Shown here: in pieces, positions 32,415 to 42,315 of the stretch
Layout: the number at the start of each line of letters is the position of its first letter
Numbering within the stretch: the stretch's first letter is position 1
Origin: Chaetoceros tenuissimus
Lineage: Eukaryota > Bacillariophyta > Thalassiosirophyceae > Chaetocerotales > Chaetocerotaceae
Direction of reading: 5' to 3'
DNA: 64,000 bases
Assembly: GCA_021927905.1 (NCBI GenBank)
Contig: BLLK01000057.1
Span: 372,001-436,000, forward strand
Translations under genes and position numbers: made by a program
The notes under the pieces: generated by a model
The model's input: only the letters and a program-made list of their open reading frames with translations
Database searches by the model: none
What the model was told of the DNA's origin: nothing

Positions 32415-33372
32415 TTATTTTCGTCTTCTATTTTTCCAAAGACCCCCATACTTGTAATATGGATGATTAGCATCACCATCGACAACTCCTCCACTAGCTT
32501 TGTTCCAACAGGCACCACAGATCATTTTCCACTGAAGCGATTCATCGTATTGGCAGCGTATAAGTAAATCAACGCTCTTACTACACATGTCGCATTGTTT
32601 TTGACCTGCGGATTTATCTCCTCTTCCTTCTCTCTGAGCTCTTCTTTCCTGTTTCTTGAGTTTCTTTTCATATTTCCTCATTGCCTTTTTCCTTTCTTTT
32701 GGATCTTTAATTTGCTGAATTTCTTCGAGAGACATTTGAGATGGTGTGGGATTTGGATTGGAAGATGATTCATTGTCCGAGTTCGATGCTTCTTGCGATT
32801 CCTGTGTATCGAGTACATTCAATTCTTGCAACAAATTTGCAAGATTTTCATTGTCCGTTTGAACTTCTGCATCTTGAATTTCACTTTCTTTTGTATTACT
32901 TTCATCACTATCAGTAGGTGTAGCGACCTCTTGTTGTTCTTTTTCAACTTCATCACCATCATGCTCCTTCATCTTTAGAGTGAACTTCTCTTGTTGTTTC
33001 TTTTCTCTTCTTTTACGATTGCAGCTTTTACTACAAGTCGTCACTTCATCCCAACAGCTTTCCCATTTCTTTCTCCTATGTGTAATTATTAGTTGATGCT
33101 CTTCAAATCTAATTCTAAAATATATATTGAGCAGTTTGTTCTTACCAAGTAAAGGGTCTATTGCAAGTGACACACATCTTCTGTGGTAGATTTTCTTTTT
33201 TGACTCCTCGAGGCATACTTAAATATGATGTAGATGACGATGAAAAGTAAAGATGAGTAGAGAGACGTGCGTATGAAATGTTGCTGTGCTGAAAAGATGA
33301 AGCAAGAAAGGGATGGAAACTGATGAAGCTGGCGACTAAAAATTTCGAGATGATCTTGTTTTGATTTCTCAT
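32415..33372 (-). CDS. DUF2256 zinc-binding protein, probably organelle-targeted
   Basis: Exons 33372-33146 and 33075-32415 with a 70-bp intron give 295 residues. After an N-terminal targeting-like sequence (FLVASFISFHPFLASSFQ, with an ASAFAP-like Ser-Phe) the DUF2256 zinc finger reads PRGVKKENLPQKMCVTCNRP, then FTWRKKWESCWDEVTTCSKS and CNRKRR, spliced exactly at the conserved Trp of FTWRKKW. A long acidic, low-complexity linker and a Lys/Arg-rich coiled helix follow. The C-terminus carries a second Cys-containing domain (CDMCSKSVDLLIRC; MICGACWNKASGG) ending KYGGLWKNRRRK. DUF2256 is a small domain common in bacteria and algae with no assigned role. Metal binding is inferred from the Cys pairs. 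Confidence 0.85.
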
Positions 33373-33949
33373 TGAGTTGAAAAATTGGTTTAGTGCTGTC
33401 TCCTACAGTTGGATGAACTCTCAAAATGATGTTTCATCGGTTCATCTTCTTCGTTTATGTTTCACTGAAAACAAAATCACTGAATGAGTTACTGAGTCAG
33501 ATTGAGTGTTGGTACGTACACGCTTATGTACGTACTTATTCATACCAAACTACGGGATTATATAGTCTTCCGGAGAAATCTAAATGTCGTATTTCTTATC
33601 GAATTATTTCTACTCACGGTTCTAATTGGATATTTGAAAGATTTTCAAGCAATTACACAAGCTTTAGCTCTTAATACGATTTGAAGCTTACAAAGAAGTT
33701 TACAACAAACTTCCGACGAGAAAGCAAGAGAAAGATTGATGCTGACGAACGCACGAGAACCTGACGAGCTTTTTCCTCTCATGAACAACACAAATTCAGA
33801 ATACACAAATCTATACAAGCTCATCAGCTCATCAGACTTTTGCACCTCATCACATATACTACAAATAATTATCACTTTCCTGTTGAAGTATTCTTTGCAG
33901 ACATATCATAAAGCACATAAGCTTCAACATACACTGCTATCTGCCTAAT
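33373..33949. other. Divergent spacer between DUF2256 and GPCR-like copy 3
   Basis: About 580 bp containing two promoters. Short plus-strand open frames exist, but none has a plausible product. There is a local repeat of ACGTACACGCTTATGTACGTAC type (33510-33535), partly palindromic around GTACGTAC. No gene called. Confidence 0.45.
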
Positions 33950-36013
33950 ATGATTGCTGGAGCAGCAAAACATCACCGAGGATCATGTCTACTCTTCTTT
34001 GCTTTAGTAGGACCCATCTTTCTTTCTGCACTGGCAGATTCTTCTTTCTCAGCATCAGAGCTTGATCGTCAACATAAATACAGCAATCAAGATTTTAATG
34101 GGGACAGTGCCTTTTATGCTGGAAGTGATCTCCTAGAAGAAGAATCAAGACATGATGAGAACGATATACTTGATGCAACTTCATTTTCATCAGATTCCAC
34201 TGAGATATCATTTGGCAACAGACAAATGAATGAAGAAACTGAAGACCATCAAGATAATTCCACAACAACTCATGATTTAGAATTTTACGATCCTCATAAT
34301 AAATTTGATCGGTACAGACTCGAGAAAGCTTTGAATGACCCTAGATCTCAATATGAATATGTGTATACATCATCGAACGGCCATGCTGTGGCAACTGCAA
34401 CTGGCACTATATCAGCTATATCTTCGCTGACAATCATTTACATCATATTGAATTCATTGCAAGGCTTAAAGACTGTCTACCACAGAATCATGTTCGGTCT
34501 TTGCTGCCATGATATCTTCCTTTCTTTGGCAATTGCTTTCACAACTTTGCCTATGCCAAAAAACATGATTTATCAACAATTCGAGGGGCTTGTGCTTGGA
34601 AATCAGACAACGTGCAATATACAAGGTTTCTTCTTTACTCTGGGTGCTAACTCAACACTCCAATACACTCTGTTCCTATTCATATATTATTTGCTATCTA
34701 TTCGATACAAAATGACGAATGAACAGTTATCAAAAAGGATCGAACCTATTATGCATTTCTTTTGCAATGCATATGGTCTAATGCTTGCAATAACATTTCT
34801 TGTGACTGAAGCGTACAATCCTACTCCTATGGACGTATTTTGTACATCTACCTTCCTACCCTATTGGTGTCCTACAGAACCCGAAGGTGATGCATTTGAC
34901 GAATGTGTCTTACGTATCAACCCAATCGTTTATCCAATTAGATGGGTACTGATCATAGCATCGGTGATATTCAGTTTGGTCACTTTGGTCAGTTTGTTTT
35001 TAATCGTTCATGCAATCTACAAGCAAGAAAAGATGCTAAAGGCTTACGTTACACAGAATAAAATGAATGCCAACAAGAATGGAAATGACAAGCGTGTTGG
35101 TATCATTAAAGATGACTTTCGATTTACACGCAAGATTGCCAAAGAAGCATTAATGTATCTTCTTGCATTCATTGCAGTCAACATCTTTTCCGCATTGACT
35201 CTATACAACGGGAAATATGAAATGGGAATATATGGAAAGAGAATCGTAGCTTACTTTCATTTGGCACTGCGTCCATTACAGGGATTCTTCAATCTGTGCA
35301 TTTTTGTTTATCATAAGTATGAACACTTGAAGCGCCGAGATGATAGTATTACTTTCAAACAGGGTCTTGTCGAGATTTTTCGAAGAAAGAATAAAGATAA
35401 GCAAGTTGAGGGTGTGGATGATTTTATTGTATCTTCTCTATCAATTGTGAAACACGATATTGAAAAGAGAGAAAGAGCTGGTAACGCCGTAGACCAACAG
35501 ATCTTAGTCAGCATTGAGGAACATTCAAAGCTTGATGCTAGTACACAAATCAACATGATTGAAAATAAACAAGATCAAGAAGAAGAAGAACAACAAGAAG
35601 AAGAAGTTGGGGCTGAGGGTTATGGATTTTACGGGCAAGCATACCAAATAATTCAGACTCGAAGACGGAAAGCTAATGCAAACATACAAACTAACCCTAC
35701 CGGGGGAGGCTATGAAAAGTATGCAATCTATGGAGAAGCATTCCGCACAGCTTTGAATGATTCAGACTCGAAGACAAGCAGCAACAATATTTCCTCGTCT
35801 AATCAAGAGTCAAGTAGTAAAAGTAGAAATACACAATCACTAGCATTGGAAGAATTTGTCGAAGATGGAATTTCATTTTCATCTCCTCATACCAATAGGG
35901 ACGATGTCAGTTTTGGACAAGATAGCAGATTTTTCTTCGGTACATTTGTTCGCTCACTCAAGAGCAATCAAAGTACGAAGAGTACTGATAATAAGAGCAA
36001 TGATGATACGTAG
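33950..36013 (+). CDS. Seven-transmembrane receptor-like protein (GPCR-like), copy 3
   Basis: A 687-residue protein and the largest of the three related receptors. An N-terminal signal peptide (LLFFALVGPIFLSALADS) leads into an acidic, Ser-rich extracellular domain of about 120 residues, then seven helices. TM2 entry (VYHRIMFGLCCHDIFLSLAI) matches the family signature. Extracellular Cys residues occur in TTCNIQG and FCTSTFLPYWC. TM6-TM7 include EALMYLLAFIAVNIFSALTL and LRPLQGFFNLCIFVYHK. The long cytoplasmic tail holds a Glu/Gln-rich run and two imperfect repeats with YGFYGQAYQ and YAIYGEAFR. It is probably a surface receptor; ligand and coupling are unknown. No intron. Confidence 0.78.
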   Translation: MIAGAAKHHRGSCLLFFALVGPIFLSALADSSFSASELDRQHKYSNQDFNGDSAFYAGSDLLEEESRHDENDILDATSFSSDSTEISFGNRQMNEETEDHQDNSTTTHDLEFYDPHNKFDRYRLEKALNDPRSQYEYVYTSSNGHAVATATGTISAISSLTIIYIILNSLQGLKTVYHRIMFGLCCHDIFLSLAIAFTTLPMPKNMIYQQFEGLVLGNQTTCNIQGFFFTLGANSTLQYTLFLFIYYLLSIRYKMTNEQLSKRIEPIMHFFCNAYGLMLAITFLVTEAYNPTPMDVFCTSTFLPYWCPTEPEGDAFDECVLRINPIVYPIRWVLIIASVIFSLVTLVSLFLIVHAIYKQEKMLKAYVTQNKMNANKNGNDKRVGIIKDDFRFTRKIAKEALMYLLAFIAVNIFSALTLYNGKYEMGIYGKRIVAYFHLALRPLQGFFNLCIFVYHKYEHLKRRDDSITFKQGLVEIFRRKNKDKQVEGVDDFIVSSLSIVKHDIEKRERAGNAVDQQILVSIEEHSKLDASTQINMIENKQDQEEEEQQEEEVGAEGYGFYGQAYQIIQTRRRKANANIQTNPTGGGYEKYAIYGEAFRTALNDSDSKTSSNNISSSNQESSSKSRNTQSLALEEFVEDGISFSSPHTNRDDVSFGQDSRFFFGTFVRSLKSNQSTKSTDNKSNDDT

Positions 36014-36088
36014 CTGAGGTCAAGGGGACTATCAGTTAGAGTGGGGATATTTGAGAGTGAGGAAAAGAAAACGAGTTACGCTAAGGGG

Positions 36089-36175
36089 TACGCTAACAAA
36101 AATCTTTACTATTTTTAAAATCTGTATTAGAGTAGTACGCTAACATAAATCTTTACCATTTTTAAAATCTGTATT
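36089..36175. repeat. 40-bp tandem direct repeat in a 3' region
   Basis: TACGCTAACA...TTTTTAAAATCTGTATT occurs at 36089-36128 and 36136-36175 with two mismatches, between the convergent ends of the receptor and metacaspase genes. It is probably a local slippage duplication. Confidence 0.85.
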
Positions 36176-36252
36176 TTGAACTCTGAAATCTTCTTTTCTT
36201 ATAACTACCTCGGTTCAACTATTTTGTTCTCGCTACTTGTCTTTTCCTTCTC

Positions 36253-37652
36253 CTAACTGATGGTGCAGTTTCCACACCCCTGATCCACTACGTTCATAGC
36301 AGTAGCCAGCATAGGATTTCCTGCCGCAAGTTGTCCAATAATAGCAGTCAAAGGATCAAAGTCATAATTCTCATCTGCCACCATATGATCCATTTCTCCA
36401 TCTGCCTTGAAGTTGAATGGCAAGTCCAAAATGGTTCCTGAGTGACAGCAATCCATGATTGCACTATTGAGGAAGAATAGAAAGATTTCGTCAGTATAAT
36501 ATCTTCGCTTCCTCGTTTGTTCCATAAACACACTACTTACGTGACAAAAACTCCCTTCTTCATAGGAACAACCAAGGTGGTCAACAAATCATCATCACGA
36601 ATCAATCCACTTTTGTTATAATCAACAGGAACAAGAGTCTCATCCATACCATCAGCCTCATCACCATCATCATCACGAACACTAGCACCATGACCACTAT
36701 AATGAATATAAACAACATCACCCTCCTCAGACTGCTGTACAATCTCTCTAAACGCAGTCATGATATTATCCTTGGTCGGATCAGTATGTACACCATCATC
36801 CAACAAAATATTCATGTTTGATTCTTCGAAACCATGTACATCCATTAAATACTCCTTCATATTGAGTACATCATTGTGACAACCTCTCAATTCACCATCT
36901 TGACCAATATAATTGATTCCAACCATAACTGCACGCTTGTTTCCGTGAAAGTCTGGTTGAGAAATGTCAAACTTTGTAGAGATGTCCATTGGACGTGAAG
37001 AGGATAGTTGAGGGATTTGAGTAAAGTTTTTGGAGGAAAGAATGTCTCTCATTTTGAGAAGTACATCTTGGAATGAGATATCATCGTCTGGTGCATGTTT
37101 ATCTTTGTACATGATGTTGAGGAGTGCAGAAGTGCATGCTCCTCCTGCTCTTCCTGCAGCTGTTATTTGAAAAAAGAAATGATATTTGTAAGAAAGATGA
37201 AGATATAAAGAAGTAAAAGGAACAACTACACCTCAGAGAGTAGAATCGCTGCAAAATGTATTCACCAATAACCTATGGTCACTCATAGCAATGGCTAAGG
37301 ACTGCGACAAGATACTCAATCTGTAGTTCATTCGGTCGAATAGACGATTCATCAAAGCTAGCTACAGTCAGAATTTAGATAAAGTTACTTACGATCTGGA
37401 AGTGTAAATGAGGCAACGTTGGAAACATCAGCACTGGTCTGTTCATCTCTACAGCCAGAAATCTATTTATAGAATTAAAACGAGGATAGAGTTAGAAGTA
37501 GGTTCATGAAAAGCTCAATTGAATTAGGGTTCTCAACAAGATATGAAAAAAGATATCTTCAACTAGCTCAAGCTAGATCACATCTACTCAAAGCTCACCA
37601 TTCGGATCTCTGCTGGAATCGATGCTTCTGCCTTTTCTGCAAATGATGACAT
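36253..37652 (-). CDS. Type III metacaspase
   Basis: Caspase-like cysteine protease cleaving after Arg/Lys, linked in phytoplankton to stress and cell death. Four exons by clean GT-AG sites: 37652-37599, 37462-37393, 37159-36541 and 36463-36253, giving 317 residues. The p10-like segment is N-terminal (MISGCRDEQTSADVSNVAS, then GRAGGACTSALLNI, residues 18-57) and the p20 domain C-terminal, the order that defines type III metacaspases of stramenopile and related algae. The catalytic His is in HYSGHG and the Cys in MDCCHSG (about residue 254). Acidic residues for the Arg pocket and calcium are plausible in DDDGDEADGMDETLVPVDY. Intron 2 is long (233 bp). A Mutator-like transposon sits 137 bp above the start codon. 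Confidence 0.93.
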
Positions 37653-37789
37653 GATGGATTATGAATTCTATAAGTAATGAATTAGAAACTTTGTAATGAG
37701 ATTCAAAGGAATGTAAAAGTGAATGAAGATGAAGAAGAGGAACGATGCATTCCACAACAGATAAAGAAGAAGAAAAGATATGTTTGATG

Positions 37790-37859
37790 GAGGTGGTCTG
37801 GGGTGAGTGGGTCGACGGTGAGTGGGTTGGTGAGTGGGCTACTTGGACGCATAACCTGT
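37790..37859 (+). repeat. Left terminal inverted repeat of the MULE (70 bp)
   Basis: Begins GAGGTGGTCTGGGGTGAG and ends CGCATAACCTGT; exact reverse complement of 41987-42056. Preceded by target duplication GTTTGATG at 37782-37789. Confidence 0.97.
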
Positions 37860-38561
37860 GATTTATATGGTAATACACAACAAACAAGAGTGAGTCAGTC
37901 ATGTTAAATTTAAATTTCGTAAGACTGGAGCCCGCCAAACTTCTGCTGCACTTCCAGCACTTCCACTCACTTTTCGCATTAGTTATGTGTTTCATAAATT
38001 CTCATCAAAGCACAAACGAAGTTGAGCACCAAATAAACGAAGTCGAACACCGCCCGATATAGGTAAATAATCAAAATATGTATGTAGTGCATGTATCTAT
38101 ATAATTGGGATTGTTATTGAACCACCTTTCATGAGTACCTAGCGGCCTGCTGCACCATATGATGAGAGTGAATAGCTTCCAGTCTGTACTGAACGTGTAA
38201 CAGGGAGAACTGTTATTTTGTCACGGAGAGTCAGTCAGTATCTGATATGGTGTAGTAGGATGCAGGTTTACTTCTACTGTGAAAGGGTGTCTATTGTTTA
38301 CAATATATATCTGTATGTGTGTACATATGCGATGCTGAAAAGAGTTTATTGTTTCATTTTCTTCAACCCTCAAAAATTTGTATTTCATTGTCATTGGGAA
38401 ATAGTTAGCATTGTCTATGATGGTAGGTTGCGGTGTGGTTTACTCTATGCCGTCGCGAACTTTACCTAGACAAAAATATGCTCTTCCCACCCATCCGTAT
38501 GGCTAATGAATTCAATACACAAGGGATACAAACATATATCTTTATATTATATTTACTTCTT

Positions 38562-41500
38562 CTACATTTTAAATTCTGCCGTCTGCTCTTCTTCTGTTAC
38601 ATCATGTTGAAATTGCTGGGATAATGGCAGATAATGTTGAGATGGCTGCGTAAAATATATAGGCTGCATAGGCATAGGATATTGCGGTTGTGAGAGATGT
38701 CCTAATTGTGGACCAAATACTTGTGGTTGAAGGATGAAGTTTTGGGATAAGCTTTGCGATAAGTTTTGCTGTATCTGACGATTCGGCGGGGCCTTAAATG
38801 CAGTACCATCATATATAAATGATTTGACCTTTCTTCCACTCGATTGTGAAATAAATGTATTCATTGACTCACCAGCTATTAGCATCCTCTCCTTTGTGCT
38901 TATTTCCTCTTGTTTACTTCCGATAGCCAAAAAACTCACTTCTATCGCCAGATCAGACAGGGAGCTATATCCAACAAGAGGATGCTGGCAATTTTGTAAA
39001 TACAGATTATGAATGAAGACTCCTCTGGACTTATTAGATACATTTCTTGCAATGGTGCCATGTTGTTTTTCATCGTAGTATTGTAGAATGGCATTATATT
39101 CCAATCTGTTACGAAGTCGTGATGCATCATTCTTGGTTTCTTCAAGAGACACAATATATTCAGCTCCTTTTGCGGCAAGTTCCTTTCTGATATCGCAATT
39201 TGTATATCTGTGCCCTTTTCCAGAACAATATCCACAACTTGATTCCTCTTTCGTGTTCACCACAACTTGATGTGACACTATTTTCTTTGACGATCGCTTG
39301 ATATGCTCTCTTCTTGACATGAGTCTCTTCTTTGATTGCTTTCGGATCATGAGTTCACTAGGCATGTCTGGTCTTGTGAACATATTAGTCTTTGTGAACT
39401 TGTGCTGCCCATGACTTTGGACTATAGAAGTGAGATATTGAAGAACATTATCATCGTGAACATGTGCAGAAGAATCAAATAGAGTAGATTGACCATCTGT
39501 CTTTAGCAACTTTTCCATGCATAACACAAGTGCGCCAACCATATATTTTGTATCATCACTGCAGTGCTCATATCGATGCGGTACCTCTTTCATAATGTCA
39601 GTAATATCTTTTTTGGGTAGGGGTGCAGTTGCTTTTGTTTCACATGTATTAGTTACTTCCTCTTCTTCCCAGTGCTCAATCTCTGTCCCGACAACACTAT
39701 CCATATCTATATCATCCCCATTTGCACTATCCACATCTATATTGGCTGCGTATGCACTCGAATCATCAGTAACAATTTTTGTCCCTTTTACAGTGTCCCT
39801 TCGGAAGTGCCATTGTGCAAATAGAGTGGGTAGAAAAGTCATACTGTTAGCTAGAAGCTCATGTTCGCACATTTCCTCATATGAAATTGACGCCTCGCAA
39901 CTCCTGCACCTGTAGATTCCATCTGTGTGACCCCTATGTAACAAGCGAGCTGGAGCAGTTACAAATTTTTTGCTAAAAACTTTTGCTGTATCATCCTCCA
40001 AAAACTCACAACAATACTCATTCAATCTTCCAACTCTCATTTTGAAACGCTGATATGATTTCAGACTTAAACTTCCTGCTGCATCGATAAGACATTGCTC
40101 ACTATTTTCATTTCTCAATATATGTAATTCTGTCTCCAACTTCACCTTCTCACCATATAATACCGAATTGAATTTATTTACAAGAAATTGCTCACGTAAA
40201 AAAAGATCTTTTACAAGTGTCATAGGCTCCTCACAGTAGTTGTTCTTGTACTTGTCGCCATCGTTCAAGTGTATCAGAACACTAGAATGATTTGATTCTG
40301 ATAGGGACGACCCATGTTTCCCACGAGTTCCTCTTGTTTTTGAAAGTATGTAAGAAGAATATGACTCTTTCTTTGATTTGAAATCAATCAGTGTGTCTAC
40401 GTGTTGTTGATTGAAAGATGCTGTTGCTGTTAATATTTCCATGGCGGTGGTGTAAGCATGCTCAAATTTTTCACTACTTGTTGCAGTGACCATCTCACGT
40501 ACTTTGGAAGAAATAAGGGTATAGCTTGGACCAAAAAGCTTTGGTAGAGATTCAAATAAGTGATGCCAATCTGCCATAAAATGACAATTGGGGAGGGAGA
40601 AATCATTGGAGACTACATCCTGCGTAATGATACCATCTGCTGTCAAAACATAGATATCTTCCCGAGATCTACCAGGAGAATTGTCCAAGCAAAAATTGAT
40701 AACTGATTCATATGCTTCAATTCTTTCAGTGCAAATAATTGACTCACAGCCGACACACACCATGTCAAGCTCATTGTACATTGTAATGGCAATGTATGGC
40801 CATAGCCATTTATTTATTCCTCTTTTCATGGCGTCAACAGAAATGAAACTTCCATATCTCTCAAAATTAGCTCGCATAGTAGCAGTCTGCCATACACAGC
40901 CAGTTATTACACCATTTGAATCAGACAGAAGTTCATACTTAAAATTTCCATCAGCCTTTTGGACCATGAGGTCCATATACTCTTTGAAAGTCACTATGGA
41001 TTCTTCATCTGTCCTTTCAGACATAATTTGTAACCATAATTCTTTTGCTATTTCTGTGCTTTCGTGCTCATTTAATGGTACATCATCTAAACCACTATGT
41101 AGCTTGTTTACTTTGGCATATTGCTGAAATGCCTCAAAATTGTCTAGATGATCCATGTGAGGGATAATCCTTTTGATTTTCCTACGCAAGTTGTATATAT
41201 CTCCTTTGGAAATATTTTTATTTGATGGCCAAAATGGTGTAATGATAGACTTTATGGAAGATGTCTTCAATCTTCCTTCTCCATTCTTGGACATTGTGCA
41301 TAATTGATATAGTGCTAAATCATTGATAGATTTTACATATTTGCCACTACGTGCTCGAGCGACAAGTTGTTGTTGTGGGCTTGGGTTACAACTTCCACCA
41401 TGTGAAAGAATAACTTTTGATATAATGATTGGGACTCCAGCATCAAATACAGGTTTGGATTTATCTTTGCTTCGTTCATTTTTGGTAGATCTAATTGCAA

Positions 41501-41813
41501 TTAGGAAGGTGCAGCCTTTATGTAGAGAGCCACCATCAACCTGGCGTGGGGTTTGGTGATCACGATACTTGTCTTTATGTCCTGGCTTTCTGAAACAGTT
41601 GCATCGAAAGTGAGTTGGAGTAGGATTGCAAACAGACCATCCTGTAGCTGAGGCATAAAATTCAAGTGCAGACTTTAAATGAGCTTTATCAACCCATTTC
41701 TGCTCAACTTTAAAAATGTTAGATGCTGGAATAGCATCAGATCCAACAAGCTTAATAGTGGTACTTAAACCAGCAACACAGCCATCATTATTCAATTGTA
41801 AGTGGGAGCTCAT
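38562..41813 (-). CDS. MULE transposase with CCHC zinc knuckle
   Basis: DDE-type transposase of the Mutator superfamily, catalysing excision and insertion of the surrounding element. The start ATG at 41813 (MSSHLQLNNDG) is chosen because the upstream frame extension looks like leader or intron sequence ending TTCAG. Of 1083 residues, the N-terminal 200 include a Cys/His-containing DNA-binding-like segment (HFRCNCFRKPGH; GGSLHKGC; SHGGSC), the core has MULE-like blocks with candidate catalytic Asp in FISVDAMKRG and VLTADGIITQ and the C/H motif NCHFMADWHHLF, and a CCHC knuckle CGYCSGKGHRYTNC lies near residue 870. The tail is Gln/Pro-rich. The frame is uninterrupted. The position of the third acidic residue I cannot fix by eye. 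Confidence 0.85.
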   Translation of the reverse strand: MSSHLQLNNDGCVAGLSTTIKLVGSDAIPASNIFKVEQKWVDKAHLKSALEFYASATGWSVCNPTPTHFRCNCFRKPGHKDKYRDHQTPRQVDGGSLHKGCTFLIAIRSTKNERSKDKSKPVFDAGVPIIISKVILSHGGSCNPSPQQQLVARARSGKYVKSINDLALYQLCTMSKNGEGRLKTSSIKSIITPFWPSNKNISKGDIYNLRRKIKRIIPHMDHLDNFEAFQQYAKVNKLHSGLDDVPLNEHESTEIAKELWLQIMSERTDEESIVTFKEYMDLMVQKADGNFKYELLSDSNGVITGCVWQTATMRANFERYGSFISVDAMKRGINKWLWPYIAITMYNELDMVCVGCESIICTERIEAYESVINFCLDNSPGRSREDIYVLTADGIITQDVVSNDFSLPNCHFMADWHHLFESLPKLFGPSYTLISSKVREMVTATSSEKFEHAYTTAMEILTATASFNQQHVDTLIDFKSKKESYSSYILSKTRGTRGKHGSSLSESNHSSVLIHLNDGDKYKNNYCEEPMTLVKDLFLREQFLVNKFNSVLYGEKVKLETELHILRNENSEQCLIDAAGSLSLKSYQRFKMRVGRLNEYCCEFLEDDTAKVFSKKFVTAPARLLHRGHTDGIYRCRSCEASISYEEMCEHELLANSMTFLPTLFAQWHFRRDTVKGTKIVTDDSSAYAANIDVDSANGDDIDMDSVVGTEIEHWEEEEVTNTCETKATAPLPKKDITDIMKEVPHRYEHCSDDTKYMVGALVLCMEKLLKTDGQSTLFDSSAHVHDDNVLQYLTSIVQSHGQHKFTKTNMFTRPDMPSELMIRKQSKKRLMSRREHIKRSSKKIVSHQVVVNTKEESSCGYCSGKGHRYTNCDIRKELAAKGAEYIVSLEETKNDASRLRNRLEYNAILQYYDEKQHGTIARNVSNKSRGVFIHNLYLQNCQHPLVGYSSLSDLAIEVSFLAIGSKQEEISTKERMLIAGESMNTFISQSSGRKVKSFIYDGTAFKAPPNRQIQQNLSQSLSQNFILQPQVFGPQLGHLSQPQYPMPMQPIYFTQPSQHYLPLSQQFQHDVTEEEQTAEFKM

Positions 41814-41986
41814 TTTCACTGGTATCCAATCACCGTTTCTGAATGAATATAATATTAATATGTTTAAGAACAGACACAAAAAAAGCACCGTTTCATATTA
41901 CAAATAAATCTCTATTCAAATTTTTATTCTTGTTAAAACCGTAAATTGAAATTGGAAGAAGAATATTATTACCTTCTTATATTATT

Positions 41987-42056
41987 ACAGGTTATGCGTC
42001 CAAGTAGCCCACTCACCAACCCACTCACCGTCGACCCACTCACCCCAGACCACCTC
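41987..42056 (-). repeat. Right terminal inverted repeat of the MULE (70 bp)
   Basis: Exact reverse complement of 37790-37859, followed by target duplication GTTTGATG at 42057-42064. Confidence 0.97.
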
Positions 42057-42315
42057 GTTTGATGGTTGGCGACTCATTCGCTGAAGCTAATTCAATGGAA
42101 TTTTGATGTTGACATTCCTCTCGATCTCTCATAGCTAGGCGTATTTTATCTAGCCATGTAAATGAGAGCAAAAATAGGAGCGTGACGGACAGACCATTGT
42201 GGTCCATGTTTGTTGTTTGATCATCGTTCATTTTTTCTAGTTTCATTTTTATTACATGATGTCTTTTTCATAGAACCGACCCTTCATCCTATTAAAATCA
42301 TTTACTTCAAAACCC

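Larger units (their letters stand above)
37790..42056 (-). mobile_element. Complete Mutator-like (MULE) DNA transposon, 4267 bp
   Basis: Bounded by perfect 70-bp terminal inverted repeats (37790-37859 and 41987-42056) and flanked by the 8-bp direct duplication GTTTGATG (37782-37789 and 42057-42064). The next base can be read as part of either, so 8 or 9 bp, as expected for MULEs. Inside is a single long transposase frame on the minus strand. Each inverted repeat holds three GGTGAGTGGG boxes (spacing 15 and 12 bp), candidate transposase-binding sites. Perfect ends and an open transposase indicate a recent, possibly active insertion. About 700 bp between the left repeat and the transposase stop is non-coding, with a short subterminal repeat (AACGAAGTTGAGCACC / AACGAAGTCGAACACC near 38017-38050). 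Confidence 0.95.

Noticed and set aside
37588-37995. Minus-strand open frame crossing the MULE left end and metacaspase leader
   Set aside because: Runs through the terminal repeat and out of frame over metacaspase exon 1; no protein features.
42040-42246. Small secreted-looking protein cut by the MULE insertion
   Set aside because: The hydrophobic stretch is suggestive, but the frame is short and unsupported, and the region is better explained as a divergent promoter split by the element.
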